A DNA stretch of 64,000 bases from Branchiostoma floridae (Eukaryota > Chordata > Leptocardii > Amphioxiformes > Branchiostomatidae), in contig NC_049997.1 of assembly GCF_000003815.2 (NCBI RefSeq), positions 13,855,533-13,919,532 of the forward strand, read 5' to 3'. The translations under genes and the position numbers were made by a program. The notes beneath the pieces are model-generated. The model saw only the letters and a list, made by a program, of their open reading frames with translations, did not search any database and was not told the DNA's origin. Of the stretch, positions 36,906 through 49,544 are shown piece by piece (position 1 is the first letter of the stretch; each line of letters begins with the position of its first letter).

Positions 36906-37266
36906 TAAGGCCATGTTAATTTAATCATATGGATGACCTCATATGGGAATCCCAAAACCGATGTGAGCATGCGAATAAAAAAAAAGTTTGGCAGACAAAA
37001 AGTTGCCTGGAAGGCTGAACATATGACAAGCACAGAGTATTGAATACTAGTACTAAAAATAGATTCTTCATATTTGTTTTAACAGTCTTCTTATTTGACA
37101 TTGGAATTGACGTTGACATTAATGTCTGTTTCCTGATATATATTTGCTCCTTTTACAGCTGCTTTGTAAAACTTTTGCTGGAAAACTTTATTTCTTTCTT
37201 TTTGGAAACGGTCTAAAATTGATGCGTGTGTGGATCTCATCCATATAATAAAATCAACATGGTCTA
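36906..37266. mobile_element. Inverted-repeat element, TAAGGCCATxTTxATTT family
   Basis: Left end TAAGGCCATGTTAATTTAAT and right end (inverse) AGACCATGTTGATTTTATTA, each followed by a CATATGGATGA block. Noncoding. Relatives or fragments lie at 5320, 9680, 15175, 28541 and 45200. Confidence 0.7.
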
Positions 37267-37433
37267 ATGATGATTGAATCTATTCTGTTGAATGCAAAAT
37301 ATCTAGTTGGACTATACCCTGTCCATTTGAAGCTAACATAGATAAGCTAACGTTAACATGATTCAATTCAGCAGAAATGGCAAAAGTGACCAGCAAAAAC
37401 TGCCAGAGAAGATATTCAACATTTTCCGACTCA

Positions 37434-37758
37434 TAATCTCCAAGCAGATGTTGGGAAAGCAAGTTTTTCTAGATGTCCCCTGCTGTTACTCTCCAAGCAG
37501 AGGTTAGGCTCTGGCTGTTTTTTAACGTTTTTTTTAGTCGTTTTTATCGGGCTTTCTATGTTGTCATTTTTCTTGAAGTACGTTTTGACACAGCAAGATA
37601 AAATACAACATAGAAAGCTCGATAAAAACGACTAAAAAACGTTTAAAAAACAGCCGGGGCCTAACATCTGCTTGGAGAGTACCTTGCTGTGACAAAACGC
37701 CTGCCCAACGCTTAAGAAAATGTAACGATTTAGCTTCTCCCAACATCTGCTTGGGGAT
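37434..37758. mobile_element. Nested foldback element
   Basis: An inner palindrome 37488-37680 has arms of about 77 bases (ACTCTCCAAGCAGA...TTCTATGTTGT) about a 40-base loop. An outer pair (CTCCAAGCAGATGTTGGGA) lies at 37437 and, inverted, at 37736. The CCAAGCAGATGTT end motif therefore occurs four times. Confidence 0.8.
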
Positions 37759-37999
37759 TTGGCTCATACAAACTCTGACGCTGAACTTCTATCATGTCTG
37801 CCACAAAACCCCATCATATCACACAACACTGTGTCGTTTATTACCCTGCAAGGTGTGTCACTGCAGCGCCACCTAGCAATGGGAAGTAGAACCACACTGC
37901 TCATGTCAAAGAAAAACCTGCCACGTGCAGATTCAATGATTGGTCTTCTGTATTATAGGGCCACCCACACAGGAAAAAAAAAACAGGCTGGCAAAATTC

Positions 38000-38960
38000 A
38001 TTTTACGAATGTATATAGTCTGCAAGGAGAGGGTAGACAACAGCTTACGCCCGGCGTTTGCCTTTGAAGGTAAGCCGATTTTGGACAACCTATTTACAAC
38101 TTTGTTGAGAGAGATAATAGTATAGTGAACGGAAAATCTAGAAGAAAATCACTAGCGACAGTAACGATGTGTTTGAAAATGAATTTTAAGTACACCGGCC
38201 CTCTGCCGGCAAAAGAATTAGCCTTTAAATGTCCAACCTTGAAACAGAAAAAGGGCCGTACACTCCACCCCGCAGAGGAGGTTACAAGAAGTTACCTGTG
38301 TGTGAAAGAACTTGTATATACTGCATGTCAACATGGTGGTGGGAACAGCTCTTTAAAGAGGCCACTTTTTGTGTACCTTCCTAAATGATAGACCCAATAA
38401 GTTAGAATTTAGAGTCATATTTTAGACTAGAGATCACACATGTTACATAATGTTCTACACTATTTGTCCGTCCCTTTAATCGTGTTAACCCACAAGTAGC
38501 CATCGGGTAAGAATTTGCAACAATTATTATTATTTTGGTGTATGTACAGGGTGTTCACAACAAACAACAAACAAACAGTTGTCGTCACAATCCAGTATAG
38601 TAACACAAAACGTGTGAGTGGATCCTTGAGCCCTGTTTTGCTTTGAACCATAAGTACTATTATATAAAAATAAAAACACTTTAACCTGTGCAAGTTAGTT
38701 AAAGGTGCATATATAACCAAGCATCAATTGTGTAAAGTAGAAGTCATTTACGTGATCATAACTTTCACGGAGATATGAGGTCTCCGAACTCTTGTTTGTA
38801 ACAGAGATGGCGAAGAAGACAAGCATTCGTTTATTCATATCTGACGGCAGACAATATTGCAGCTAGATATAGATATTGTGTGTTCATGATTACATTGCCG
38901 CAAGGAGAGATACAAACACCACGATGAACTATCTCGACAGACTAATTTATATATTTTTTC
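38000..38960. other. Intergenic between GSKIP and the LRR cluster
   Basis: The 87-codon frame at 38125 (MNGKSRRKSLATVTMCL) has no recognisable domain. The rest holds the 38700-38800 repeat and no other feature. Confidence 0.4.
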
Positions 38961-38964
38961 AACA

Positions 38965-41900
38965 ATGTCGTCACAGAAGGTGTTGCAACTCAGCTACCAG
39001 CACTGTTCTCTCAGACGAGGGGAAGCTTCTGTATCTCTAAAAGGTACGTATTGAGCTGTTTATATTTTTTCACTTATTTTACTTTGCACTGGCCGAGCTC
39101 CCACTCGCCAGGCTTGAAAGTGCTCTCCATCCCGTTCTATCCTCCGGTTAGGTTGTTATCATATCTCAATGAAGGTCAGCTATTTTTCAGCGAATGGCTT
39201 AATCGGTAAAACTTTGGATGGCAAGTTCTTTGCAGACCACCAAGCGTTATTTGCCTAGCCGATGTTTTCATGACTATACATGTATGTCACCTTCAGGGCA
39301 ATTGAGTAGCCTCCACCAGGCCTTCATGAATACAGGGTTACGGGGATCATAGAATTCGGCAAAAAATCTGGAAATTGGCTAGGGGAGTCAGCCTGTCCAC
39401 GCTTAGGTTCATGTTTCCCCTGCGCGGCCGACCAACTCCTCTGGTAGCTAAATTCCCCTGGCAAACTATTCTTCATATAACAGCCAGCGTAGTAGGTCTG
39501 GTAGCGACTAGCAATTGAGTCTGGCTGGTTCTACTTCACACTGCACCTGTGTGTACTGCTATGGTGTGAAACATGCGGCTCAAAACGTGACCGTATTATA
39601 CTGTTCATGGCTGGAGTAGGTTATGTGAATAACACTCATTTGTAGGGGAGGGTACCGGTACAGTGTACCTGTGCAAAACCGTTTTTCTTGTTGGGCCGGT
39701 CCATAAAAACTGGACCTGAAAAATCACTTTATAGAGAGGGAAGCAGAGAAGAGTTGACAGTCATTTTTACCAAGCTTCTACAGTACTACGCACTAAATTG
39801 TCAAAACAAAGGTAGTCAGTGTTGTTTACATGAAGACGGGATTTTAAAACACCAGAAGACGTCGGATACTTCAACAAACAGAATCGTTTGTAGCAAAATG
39901 GACAAGCGTTTTGAGTATCAGCCATCCACAAGTTTGCACAAACAATCAGGTCCAGGGTACTAGTACTAGGATGTTGCACATTATTATTTCCATGATAAAT
40001 GGAGATGCAGTTGTGGGTGTGTCTGTGTGTCTGTTTGTGTTTCTGGATTTTTTAGTCAGCATACTAACGCAAGAACCTCTGGATGGATTACAATAATTAA
40101 TTTGGTATGTGGGACGTGTCTCAAAGACGAAGGTCAAGGTCGATTCTGGGCCCCCTGGTAGCCTGTGTTTACACAATCTCTCGCTGGCTGGGGTTAATGA
40201 CCCCCTCCCCGAGGGCGGCGGCAATAATATAGGGCCAGCCGCTAGGAGCGCGATTTTAGTCAGGCTAGCCCCCTGGTATTTGACCTTGTTCAACAAGTAC
40301 CATCAGTGTTTTTTTCACTACCAGCATAGTCTTTCTATGACATATAGTGATTATGAATATTATCATTTTTTCTTTGTTATTCGTAGGAACTCGGAGGATC
40401 AGGGCCCTGGTGAGAATACATAAGACGGCTGGTGCATGGAGCAAAGGTATTGCGAACAACAGTGGTTACCAGGCTTCACAGACCCGATCGAGATCGTCTT
40501 GCAGTCAAGAAAAAGGGGGCGAATCTAGCAAGTCCTTTTTGTGTCAATTTTGCTAGCTAGCATATTCACACATTAAAACAATTTTGCTGTAGTGAACTAC
40601 AAACTTGGGAAATCCCCTAGCCTACATCTAGCTGGTATAACGTACACTTATAAGAAGCCATATTCACAGGCAGGGGCAGTTGTGCAACCCACCAGCGACC
40701 GAAATCATAGGTCCTTGATATCATCATTCAAGGGTCACTAGAGTACCTTGTATGTTAAGAGATCACTGGAAGACTATTTGAATAATTGAGAAATCATCGG
40801 AAGATCATTGAGCGACCTTTGAAAGACCTTATTTATTAGTAAATAGTTATTGAGAGATCATTTGAAGACCATTGAGGGATCATTTCAGGACTGTTTGATC
40901 ATTGCGAAATCATTAGAAGAAGACCACTGTAAGACCATACTTGTATCACTGAATCATTGACAGATCGTCGAGAGGCCTTGTAGACACTAGTTTTCATTGT
41001 AATACCTTGTAAACCATTGAAAGATCATTGGAGATCATTGTGCGCTGTCTGAAAGACCGTTGAAACAATTTTCAATTTTTGGATTCTGTGCATTCCAAAC
41101 CTGAAAATACTCACACAATCCCATCAGATCTCTGAGATAGCGAAATATGTTTGTCCTTTTAGTTTTGGCTATTGTTTCCCTAAACGCCCTTCCCAATTGT
41201 CAAGCAGCATCCATTGTTGACATGTTGCGTATGGGGTGCAGAATTGATGATTTTGGTGGACTTTTCCCCGTGATACATTGTGACAACAAAGGCTTGACAA
41301 GCGTCCCAGAGCTGCCACAAAATATATATGAACTTCACCTGCCCAACAACAGCCTTACAGATATCCCGTGCTTGCCCTTGCCACGGTTATACAAGTTAGT
41401 CCTAAGAAACAACAACATAACCCACGTCTCCAGCGAATGTCTGAAAAAGATGCCGATACTCGCTGACATAGATCTATCACACAACCGAATTTCCTGTATT
41501 GACATCTTCTCTGATGCTTCCTTTAAGAAAGGGACACGTCTAAGAAAGCTGGATATTTCTTACAACAGGCTGACGACTTTGTCGTCTTGTGACATTGGGG
41601 TAGACATGACTAATACATCGGTTACACCATACGATGTGATATTTGACGGTAACCCTTTTCACTGTGACTGCCGCATGGCTTGGCTCGTTGTGTTGCTGAA
41701 GACGACCGCAAGATGCAACACAGGAGAGATTTGCTGTCTGTGTTTCCTTGAGCATAATACGCTGGGACTTCGGTTGTACAAGCTTAGTACAACCTCCGTG
41801 TTTCGCTGTAGCAGTCCCCCTGATCTAGCTGGGGGGGAAATGTCCTGGCTGGACATTGGAGTCTGTTTTTCTAATGATACCTGGAGATTACACAAACCAT

Positions 41901-42614
41901 GCTCTCTGGGCCATACTTGCCCCATGCAGGACCATAGCCCTTCTAAAGCTATCAGTATCACCACATCTTTGCCGCCACGAACAACCAGTATTTTGGAACG
42001 GTTGCAAACCAAAATTCAACTGTCAGAAATAAGTACCGCATCCCCAAGCATGGGAAGTAACACTACTGTATTGGCCATGCAAACATCAGAATACAGCTAC
42101 AGCAAAATCTTTGAGTCAAAAATAAGGGCTACTCCACAATCGGTAAGCACGCTATCCTCACAACCGATGTCTTTTGGGGGGTTGTTGACTATCATAATCA
42201 TTGTAGTCATTTTTGTTGTTTGTGGCGTGAGTCTAGCTGTTTATTGCATAATAGTGAAGCGGGGGGCTGTAAACAAAGTCCCTGATCCTCAGGTAAACAA
42301 CATTCCGGCTGCCGAAGGCCAGGCTGATAGTCAGGAAACTCCAAACCCAGATTCTGAGTCTTGTATGTATGAAACAATACCAGACGAAGTTGAAGCTTAT
42401 GCAGCGTCAGGGTATGTTTTCGATGTGCCCCAGTATCATATTGCTGATTTGGAAATGGGGAGTAGAAGGGAGACCTATAAGAGGATGGCGGCTGCAGGTA
42501 CCGCTGCTTTACCAGGTCTAGATGAGCAAGACTCTGCTTACTATGGAGAAGAGAAGATTGAGCCATACGCCACATGTTCCGAGGGTGATATTGTCTCTTC
42601 AGACGAGGACGACT

Positions 42615-42649
<35 letters not shown>

Positions 42650-45600
42650 CAATCAATCGATGATACAAACAAACAAAGAATAAGCGAGCAAACAAACAAA
42701 CAAACAGACAGCCTACCAATCAATTGAATTAAACCCGTATAAGTAAATGCCTCTACCTAAGGACTAATCAATCAATTAATCAAACAAACAAACAAACAAA
42801 CAGACAATCATTCAAACAAACAAACAAACAGCCTACCATTCAAGTGAATTAAACCCGTACAAGTAAACGCCTCTACGTAAGGACTAAACAATCAATCGAT
42901 TAATCAATCAATCAATCAACCAATCCATCAATCAACTAGCCATCTGATCACTCAATCGATTGATCCATCGATCACTCAATCAATTAATCAAAGAAACAAT
43001 CTAACAAACAATCAAACGCTCTGTCCTACTAACCATCTGTATGTTAGGACGACCTGCTCAATGTTACCACTGTTTGGTGGTCCCTTGGCTCATTTTCCCC
43101 ACTTATCCAGGAAATAAGCATCCTGTCTATAGTGGCTACTTGTATTTCGCTAAATAATGCCATTCCTATGTAAACGTGATATCATAACATACCTTAATGC
43201 ACGAGTATAAAACCCTTAATTCGTTTTAGTCACGTCAAGTAAAAAAGTTTATTCATTGTAAAACATATACTGTAGCTTCCAATCTGTTACTTAATACATA
43301 CCTGTACATAGACTACACCCCAAGTTCCAAACCTATAAATCAAGTTTAATTTATGTTCTTGTTCTGAAGGTTTGTCTTCGGGTTTTATTCTTGTTGTTTA
43401 ATTTGAAGTATACGTTAACCAGTTGAGTTGATTATGTGTGTTCTATGAGAAGTGTAAATGTACGTATGTGTTGGCACCCAATATCAACTAAGCTGCCTGG
43501 GTTTGCCATGTATTACATTGTATATAAATCTGAATTGAAAACAATTGTAACAGGTACAATGTAAGACAAATAGTTGAATGAGATGTATTGCATTGTATAT
43601 AAAATTGAATTTAAAACAATTGCAACAGGTACAGTGTAAGACAAATAGTTGAATAAGACTAATGGTAATGCCCTAATTACATTAATCTAGCACAACCTAC
43701 CCGTAGATTCGTCACTAATAACAATGAGCTGTTGTAGGTCTACTACACTACTTAATATACCGATACTAGTAAATCGTGACTTTACGATTTCTTTAATATA
43801 TGTCTATGACAGTTGCTGTACAGTACAGTATATCTTACATTCATATATCCTTTATTGATGGACATTTTTATTCTTTTATGCATTATCATATCCTGGTACA
43901 GGGGCTTTCCTATTATATCCCGGGTACTACTACACAATATGTATTTTATTCATATGTGTAGAACGGGAAAAATTCTTTCTCTCATCAAGTTATATTGATT
44001 ATCTGTGTCGGTAGTAATCATAGTAGAATGCGGAACTTTCATCCAACACAAAGGTATACACGGATCAAATTTTCAACGTCACTTTATTCCATACAATGCA
44101 GAATTGATCCTGAAGAAAGTGACAGTGGTCGTTGAAAATTTGATCCGTGTTTACCTTTATGTTGGAAGAAAGTTCTGCATTCTACTATGATTGAGAGCAT
44201 TCTTCTAAACTTGCTAATTGTGCGACTATAAGTAAACTATTAACAACATTATGACAAGATGAGAGACAAAACAAAACAAAGCTGTTTTGTTGCATACACT
44301 AAAATCTCCATGTCTAGATGATGTATGGACGATTTAAACATATAAAAAATGTTGAAAACTATGATTGAAACACTTGTTTCTTTAAATGTCACCTATCAAT
44401 TGAATGCTAACAATACGAATATGCGTGTGTTTGGAGCTATTATACTTTGAATCAATTTTAAAGTTTTAGGAGTTACAACTTCAACTGTGGGCTATCAAAT
44501 CTGGGTATTTCATAATCTATGACATGTATTTTTACATAGCAGTTGGCAAACGGCCACGTCACCTACGCAGCATATTTTGAGTTTCACGAGGAACATGAGC
44601 CAAGAACATATACAAAGTGTATGTTTTTTTTAGAATCGTAGCAGTCTAGGAATGTATTTTTTGGGTGTAGAATACTTATATGTATATATGATCCTGTATT
44701 ATACATGTATTTGATCTGTATATGGAAATGTTTGTATTATGCCTAAAATGTTGTTTTTCCTGTTGCCCGACCGACCCAAGCAAAATCTACTGAACCTCCC
44801 TGCCTCGGGCTTAAACTTCCCGTAGCGCTAAATTTAGATCGGCGGGCTGACTGCCTTGGGCCCCCGAATAAACTGGCTAGCTGCCCGATTCAGGCTGGCA
44901 TCCACTGGTAACCGAATGTAGCCTTTTCTTGGTCGACCGCTAGCGCTAGTACTTTGATGGACATTAAAATTTTGATCTGACATCTGAGTCATGAAAATAT
45001 CGGAAAACCGTTTGCCAATATGTTCTCTTCATTTAGGTTTAAATAGTAAATTGTGCCTGTACAGTGTATATCTGAATAAATATTTGAATATGATGTTGAA
45101 AACACAAGTGTACTGATGTTTTTCAAATTTTACATTATCAAAAATTTCTTGTTAGATCATTAGAATTTCCACCTATACCAATATCATTTTACGGGCCTGT
45201 AAGGCCATATTGATTTGCATATAAGGATTCCAGCAAACAGGAACCTCCAAATTGATGCTCGAAAAGAAACTATGAACAAGAAAAGTTGCCTTTATTATGA
45301 AATCTAAATAAGGGGTCAGGAAGTTTGAACAAATTTACTGAAAACATGGAGTATGGTATACCGAACAATAGATCCTTCATTTCTGTTCTTTCACATCTTC
45401 TTCTACGATCTTAGAATTGAACTTGCCATTCTATGACATTTATGATAATATTAGAATCTAGTAGACGGTTTTTCTAGAATATATATACTGTAAATGCATT
45501 TAAGTTCGCGGGGATTTAATTTCGCGGTAGCGGGGAAAATGACTTTTCGGGGTGGATTTAATTTCGCGGTAACACCATCGACTGCGATCTAATACCTTTA

Positions 45601-45847
45601 TAGAAAAATGTTCGCGGTGGATTTAAGTTCACGGTAAAGTGGTCGCCGCGAAAACCGCGAACATTAATCCACCGCGAACATTTCTGCATTTACAGTATAT
45701 TTGCATTCTATTTCATACCTTTGCTCATTTCCAGCTGCTTTGTACCATTTATAGTATGGATGAAAAGTTTTTTATCTATTTTTGAAAACGGTGCCATTCA
45801 TATAATCAAATGACCTTAATGAAAACACACGCTTTTACAAACACGGG

Positions 45848-45903
<56 letters not shown>

Positions 45904-45922
45904 CGTTCATGCATACACACAA

Positions 45923-45953
<31 letters not shown>

Positions 45954-48433
45954 CACATGCATACACACACACGCACGCACGCACACGCACACATGCACGC
46001 ACATACACGCGCACTTGCACGCACATACACGCACATCATGACATACATACATACATACATACAGTAACACACACACATGCACGCATAGGCGCAGATATAC
46101 ACACATACACAATTACGCACACACATACACACGTACACACACACACTTACGGATGCATTTAAAAAAACACACACACACAAACACACACGCATACACACAG
46201 AGACGTACACACACGCGCGCGCGCATTTACTAACACATGTGCATTTACAAACACACACACAAACAACATATCTACAAAGACTTTTACACATTTAAGTTGC
46301 AACTTACCATTGTAACCCTGTTGAGCGACCGCTTCTTCTTTGTCGATACAAACTTTGTTTTTCGTGATGTGAAAGTTCCGTTACGTAAATATATTAGTCT
46401 GCTGTGTTCATCATGTACAACCTAGATTGGGAAATAAACCGTAAATTAGTTTTGGGAAAGCCTACAAAACAGGACGGTGGAAGGAAGACCAATCAAGTAA
46501 CCACTGTCCTGATGACGTCACACTATTTTTTCGCCACTTCGCTGTCCTACAGGCACAACAGGGGCGGCTTCCTTTTTATGTTCATCTTTCTGTAAGGTAA
46601 GCTTACCATTTTATCAAATAGATTATGGTGGCACGAAAAGAGAAGATAGAAAAGTGTCACTAGCAAATGCAATGATATGTTTAACAAGTAGCTTTTAACC
46701 TAACTATAACGTATCAAAGCTGCGGTCACAGTCGTGGTGGGTTTTCGTACAATTCTGATGTAGAAGGATTTTCAAGCAGGCTGTGACAGAACCAACCACC
46801 GACATTTTGTGTACTAAGATAGTTGAACGTTGCAGGAGACGTACATTTTGTTACAAGTTAGCGATCTAAACTTGCACGATCAAAATGCCCTCAGTTTGTG
46901 ATCGTACGACGATCGTACGACGGATGTTCTGATATGTGTTCCCATGCCAATTTGATTCAAAACCTTGGAAATGTGCACTTTCTCAGTAATGTCATTTAAT
47001 ACAAACATTAAAAAGAAACGACCCTACATTGAGTACCTTGTTTTCGGAAATCAATTATGCATATATAGTAGACAATATTTCAATACAGGAGATTGGGCCT
47101 TGGTAGGTTTGGAGCATTGTATACACACAACCCTGGATTTTCACAGTTATCCATTTTTGCTCAATAGTTTCCACCTAGGCACTTCCAAAACCTTCGAATT
47201 TTGCACTTTCTCAGTAACGTTATATGCCATTTTGCCATGCAAACATTAAAAAGAAACGTCCCTAGATTGTGTGGCTTGCCTTCGGAGACCATTCAATTAT
47301 GCATATATTTATGAGAGTAGACAATATTGCAATACAGGAGATTGGGCCTTGGTAGGTTTGGAGCATTGTATACACACAACCCTGGATTTTCACTGTTATC
47401 CATTTTTGCTCAATAGTTTCACCCTAGGCACTTCGAAAACCTTCGAAATGTTCACTTTCTCAGTAACGTTGTATGCCATTTTGCCATGCAAACATTAAAA
47501 AGAAACACCCCTACATTGAATTGAGTACATTGCCTTTAAAGATTATTCAATTATGCATATATTTATGAGAGTAGACAATATTGCAATACAGGAGATTGGG
47601 TACTGGTTGGCTTGGAGCATTGTATACACACAACCCTGGATTTTCACATTTATCAATTTTTTGCTCAATAGTTTCATCCTAAGCATTTGATACCTTGTAG
47701 TGGTATTAACGTTAGTTACATAGTAGATTACATGTTTAATTTTACGGACATTGTGGGTACGATATCTTACGTTGTTTTAACAACAGTTAAGCACGACAAG
47801 AAATTTGAAGTGGCCTCCAGCCGAACGGGAACCTTTCAAATTAATCGGCTTCATGTCATCCTTCCCCGAAGCAATACACGCAAGGCTTGAATGAAAACAA
47901 AACCTTAAATATTACGTGGACATCAAAGAAAAGGAAGCATGGTGAATGGCGAGGTCATTTCGTAGTAGGATTTTGGTGCCGTGAAGACTTTTCAAACAGG
48001 CTGCAGCAGAACCATACATAGCCAAGTATCTAAGACAGCAGTTTTTAAGCTACATTTTGCAGGATACATTCGGTGTCATACAGCCAGAAAAGGCTCGTCT
48101 GAGGAGTCTGTGAGTAATTTTTCCAAGCAGAGGTTTCGGTCTTGTGTCGATATTTTTAACATCACATTTCCAAAGCGGAGCCTGGAAACATAAAATAGAC
48201 AAGTATACGAAAAATATAGTTTTACACAAATAATGCCCACGACCATTTTCTTTAAGTCTTGTGTTGTGTTGTGTCTTTTATATCATACTATTCGTTCCCG
48301 AAAGCTGCCCGGCCGGGCCCTGTTTTGGAAATGTGATTATATACGATGAACTGTTGACAGACGAGTAAGGCATTTTTCTATTGCAGGCTTTGGTACGACA
48401 CAGCAATTCCAGTTGTTCCAGGGCCGGATGTAG
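38965..48433 (+). CDS. Speculative small gene with an LRR gene inside its last intron
   Basis: Three plus-strand stretches match in splice sites and phase: 38965-39043 ([22 protein letters not shown], donor AAAG/GTACGT), 40387-40446 (acceptor TTCGTAG, reading [20 protein letters not shown], donor AAAG/GTATTG) and 48387-48433 (acceptor TATTGCAG, then [14 protein letters not shown] and TAG). All junctions are phase 1. The result is only 61 aa with no recognisable domain, and the last intron would be 7.9 kb and contain the first LRR receptor gene. Chance matches of this kind are quite possible. The second exon sits next to repeat-like sequence. Confidence 0.2.
40700..41065. repeat. Degenerate short-period repeat upstream of LRR receptor 1
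   Basis: More than fifteen imperfect units of about 11-14 bases around GATCATTGAAAGACC end 80 bases before the ATG of the first LRR gene. It may include its promoter or leader. Confidence 0.7.
41147..42616 (+). CDS. LRR transmembrane receptor 1, intronless, one YETIP tail module (489 aa)
   Basis: Single open frame from ATG in AAATATG. The signal peptide is residues 1-20 ([20 protein letters not shown]). A short cysteine-containing N-cap and about four LRRs follow ([40 protein letters not shown]), closed by an LRRCT cap with CDC at 173-175 and further cysteines to about 240. A Ser/Thr-rich stalk leads to a membrane helix at about 344-369, then a tail of about 120 residues. The tail carries one module: an acidic approach, YETIP with Tyr408, and about 16 residues later the paired motif [12 protein letters not shown] second, weaker tyrosine cluster ([16 protein letters not shown]) lies near the C-terminus. 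It is probably a cell-surface recognition or adhesion receptor; the ligand is unknown. It is the first of three tandem paralogues. Confidence 0.9.
42614..43010. repeat. (AATC)n and (AAAC)n arrays with a duplicated unit after LRR receptor 1
   Basis: Tetranucleotide runs begin at the stop codon of LRR receptor 1. A unit with GAATTAAACCCGTA and GCCTCTAC is present twice, about 115 bases apart. Confidence 0.85.
43397..43525 (+). repeat. 3' flank block of LRR receptor 1, repeated before LRR receptor 3
   Basis: The phrases GTTAACCAGTTGAGTT, GAGAAGTGTAAATGTA and GGGTTTGCCATG recur in the same order at 60698-60830. It marks an old segmental duplication (see findings). Confidence 0.75.
43505..43650. 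repeat. Tandem duplication, about 78-base unit
   Basis: Two copies of a unit with ATTGTATATAAA, AACAATTG and TAAGACAAATAGTTGAAT. Confidence 0.85.
44016..44192. mobile_element. Foldback element, about 65-base arms
   Basis: AATCATAGTAGAATGC at the left end is inverted at the right end, and the arms match through CACGGATCAAATTTTCAACG, with a loop of about 45 bases. The small frames inside are artefacts. Confidence 0.85.
45200..45818. mobile_element. TAAGGCCAT-family element with a foldback element nested inside
   Basis: Left end TAAGGCCATATTGATTTGCA and right end (inverse) TTAAGGTCATTTGATTATAT. The TACTGTAAATGCA foldback element at 45486-45697 sits inside and so inserted later. Confidence 0.7.
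45486..45697. mobile_element. Foldback element, TACTGTAAATGCA family, copy 6
   Basis: Complete, little-diverged copy with both ends, nested in the TAAGGCCAT-family element. Confidence 0.85.
45849..46262. repeat. Long (CA)n-rich array
   Basis: About 400 bases of CA repeats with interspersed ATAC and GCAC units. Both strands give long low-complexity frames that are not genes. Confidence 0.95.
46957..47690. repeat. Three-copy tandem repeat, about 230-250-base unit
   Basis: Units start near 46959, 47187 and 47436. Shared blocks are GCACTTTCTCAGTAA, ACATTAAAAAGAAAC, AATACAGGAGATTGGG and ACACACAACCCTGGATTTTC. The frames inside are repeats of each other and unlikely to be expressed. Confidence 0.9.
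48160..48340. mobile_element. Diverged copy of the 4146-4349 element
   Basis: Shares CACATTTCCAAA at the left and TTCCCGAAAGCTGCCCGGCC near the right end with the element at 4146. Confidence 0.7.
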
Positions 48434-48439
48434 CTGCAG

Positions 48440-49330
48440 ATTTGCTCATAGGTATGTTGTTTTTGGCTATATTTTGTCCATCACAGTTCGATTTTAAACC
48501 CTCAATATTGACAGGAAAGACATCGGCAGAATTTCATGTCGACTTGAGTACACATTATTTTTTTTTACAAGTGTGGATTGTTAGATACTCATGCTGTCTT
48601 GTCTTTTTCTAGTTTTTGTGGAACTTAATTTTGTATGTATCTGATGGCTAGACATAATGAGAACTTAATGTCCCCATACCTAACTGTTAGCTGTTATTTC
48701 TTTCATTGATATGACAAGATATCAGATAAACAGCTATTCTATGACAAAAAAAAGTTTTGTACAGTTTATACATTTGTCAAAGTCTTTTTAAAGACGCTTT
48801 CAGTGTGTCAAAATGTGTTTAGTGTGTTTAGGACGAATTTAATGATTTTTAGCCTGTCACCAAAACGTCCGAGTGGCACTATAAGATTATTATAATACTT
48901 TTTTATCACCAGAAGATCTGTGAAGAAAAACTGGCTCACGAGGCAAGGGCGTGCCTAGGGTCGTCGAAGCCGGTCTTCACAGATTGTCTTGCGGTCAAGA
49001 ATAGAGACAAGGGCGAGTCCAGCGAGTCCTTTCATCGGTCAAGACTTGTGACTGGTATTTCATAAGACTAGAAACAACACAGACATTTTACAGTACTGTA
49101 CAATATCGAAAGAAGAAGAAAGCTTCTAAACTTGGATATCACATGTATGTACCTCTTGTTTAGTACTAAGTAGATACTAAGTGCTTACAACACTTCCGTA
49201 AAAAAAGTAAAATATTTTTACCTTGCTTCGTCACTATAAATATTTCTACTTTTCCTGTAGGAAACCTGTCAGACTTACCTCATAATCTAACACTAACAAG
49301 GCGGCAAAACACTAATTATATTTCAGCCAT
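48440..49330. other. Intergenic, no gene seen
   Basis: At 48985-49035 a phrase (GTCTTGCGGTCAAGAA...GCGAGTCC) resembles one at 40495-40540 (GTCTTGCAGTCAAGAA...CAAGTCC). Nothing else recognised. Confidence 0.4.
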
Positions 49331-49363
49331 ACATAGTATGGTGAAATATATTGTATTCGTAAT

Positions 49364-49394
49364 GTTTCTTTCTTTCTTTCTTTCTTTCTTTCTC
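49364..49394. repeat. (TTTC)n microsatellite
   Basis: About seven perfect TTTC units, directly followed by a repeat-like stretch that leads into the 163-base tandem array. Confidence 0.9.
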
Positions 49395-49544
49395 CTGTCA
49401 AATCTTCAAAGTGATTCATCTCCGCCGTTCCTGGACCGAATGACCTGAAATTCGGCACAAGGGTAGAGTGGGCCAATACCTTGATGCTTTTTTCTCATTT
49501 TTTTCATATCTGCCTCTAAAATGATTTTATTGAGATTTTTTGGT

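Noticed and set aside
42368..42450. Classical ITAM or ITIM in the LRR receptor tails
   Set aside because: YETI fits a single YxxI, but the second tyrosine (QYHIxD) does not fit YxxI/L and most copies lack the residue two before the tyrosine that ITIM or ITSM require.
45806..46291. 161-codon Cys/Val-rich minus-strand frame
   Set aside because: Translation of the (CA)n array.
46965..47498. Two similar small frames of 94 and 75 codons as a duplicated gene pair
   Set aside because: They are the same frame through a three-copy noncoding tandem repeat; the third copy has no equivalent frame.
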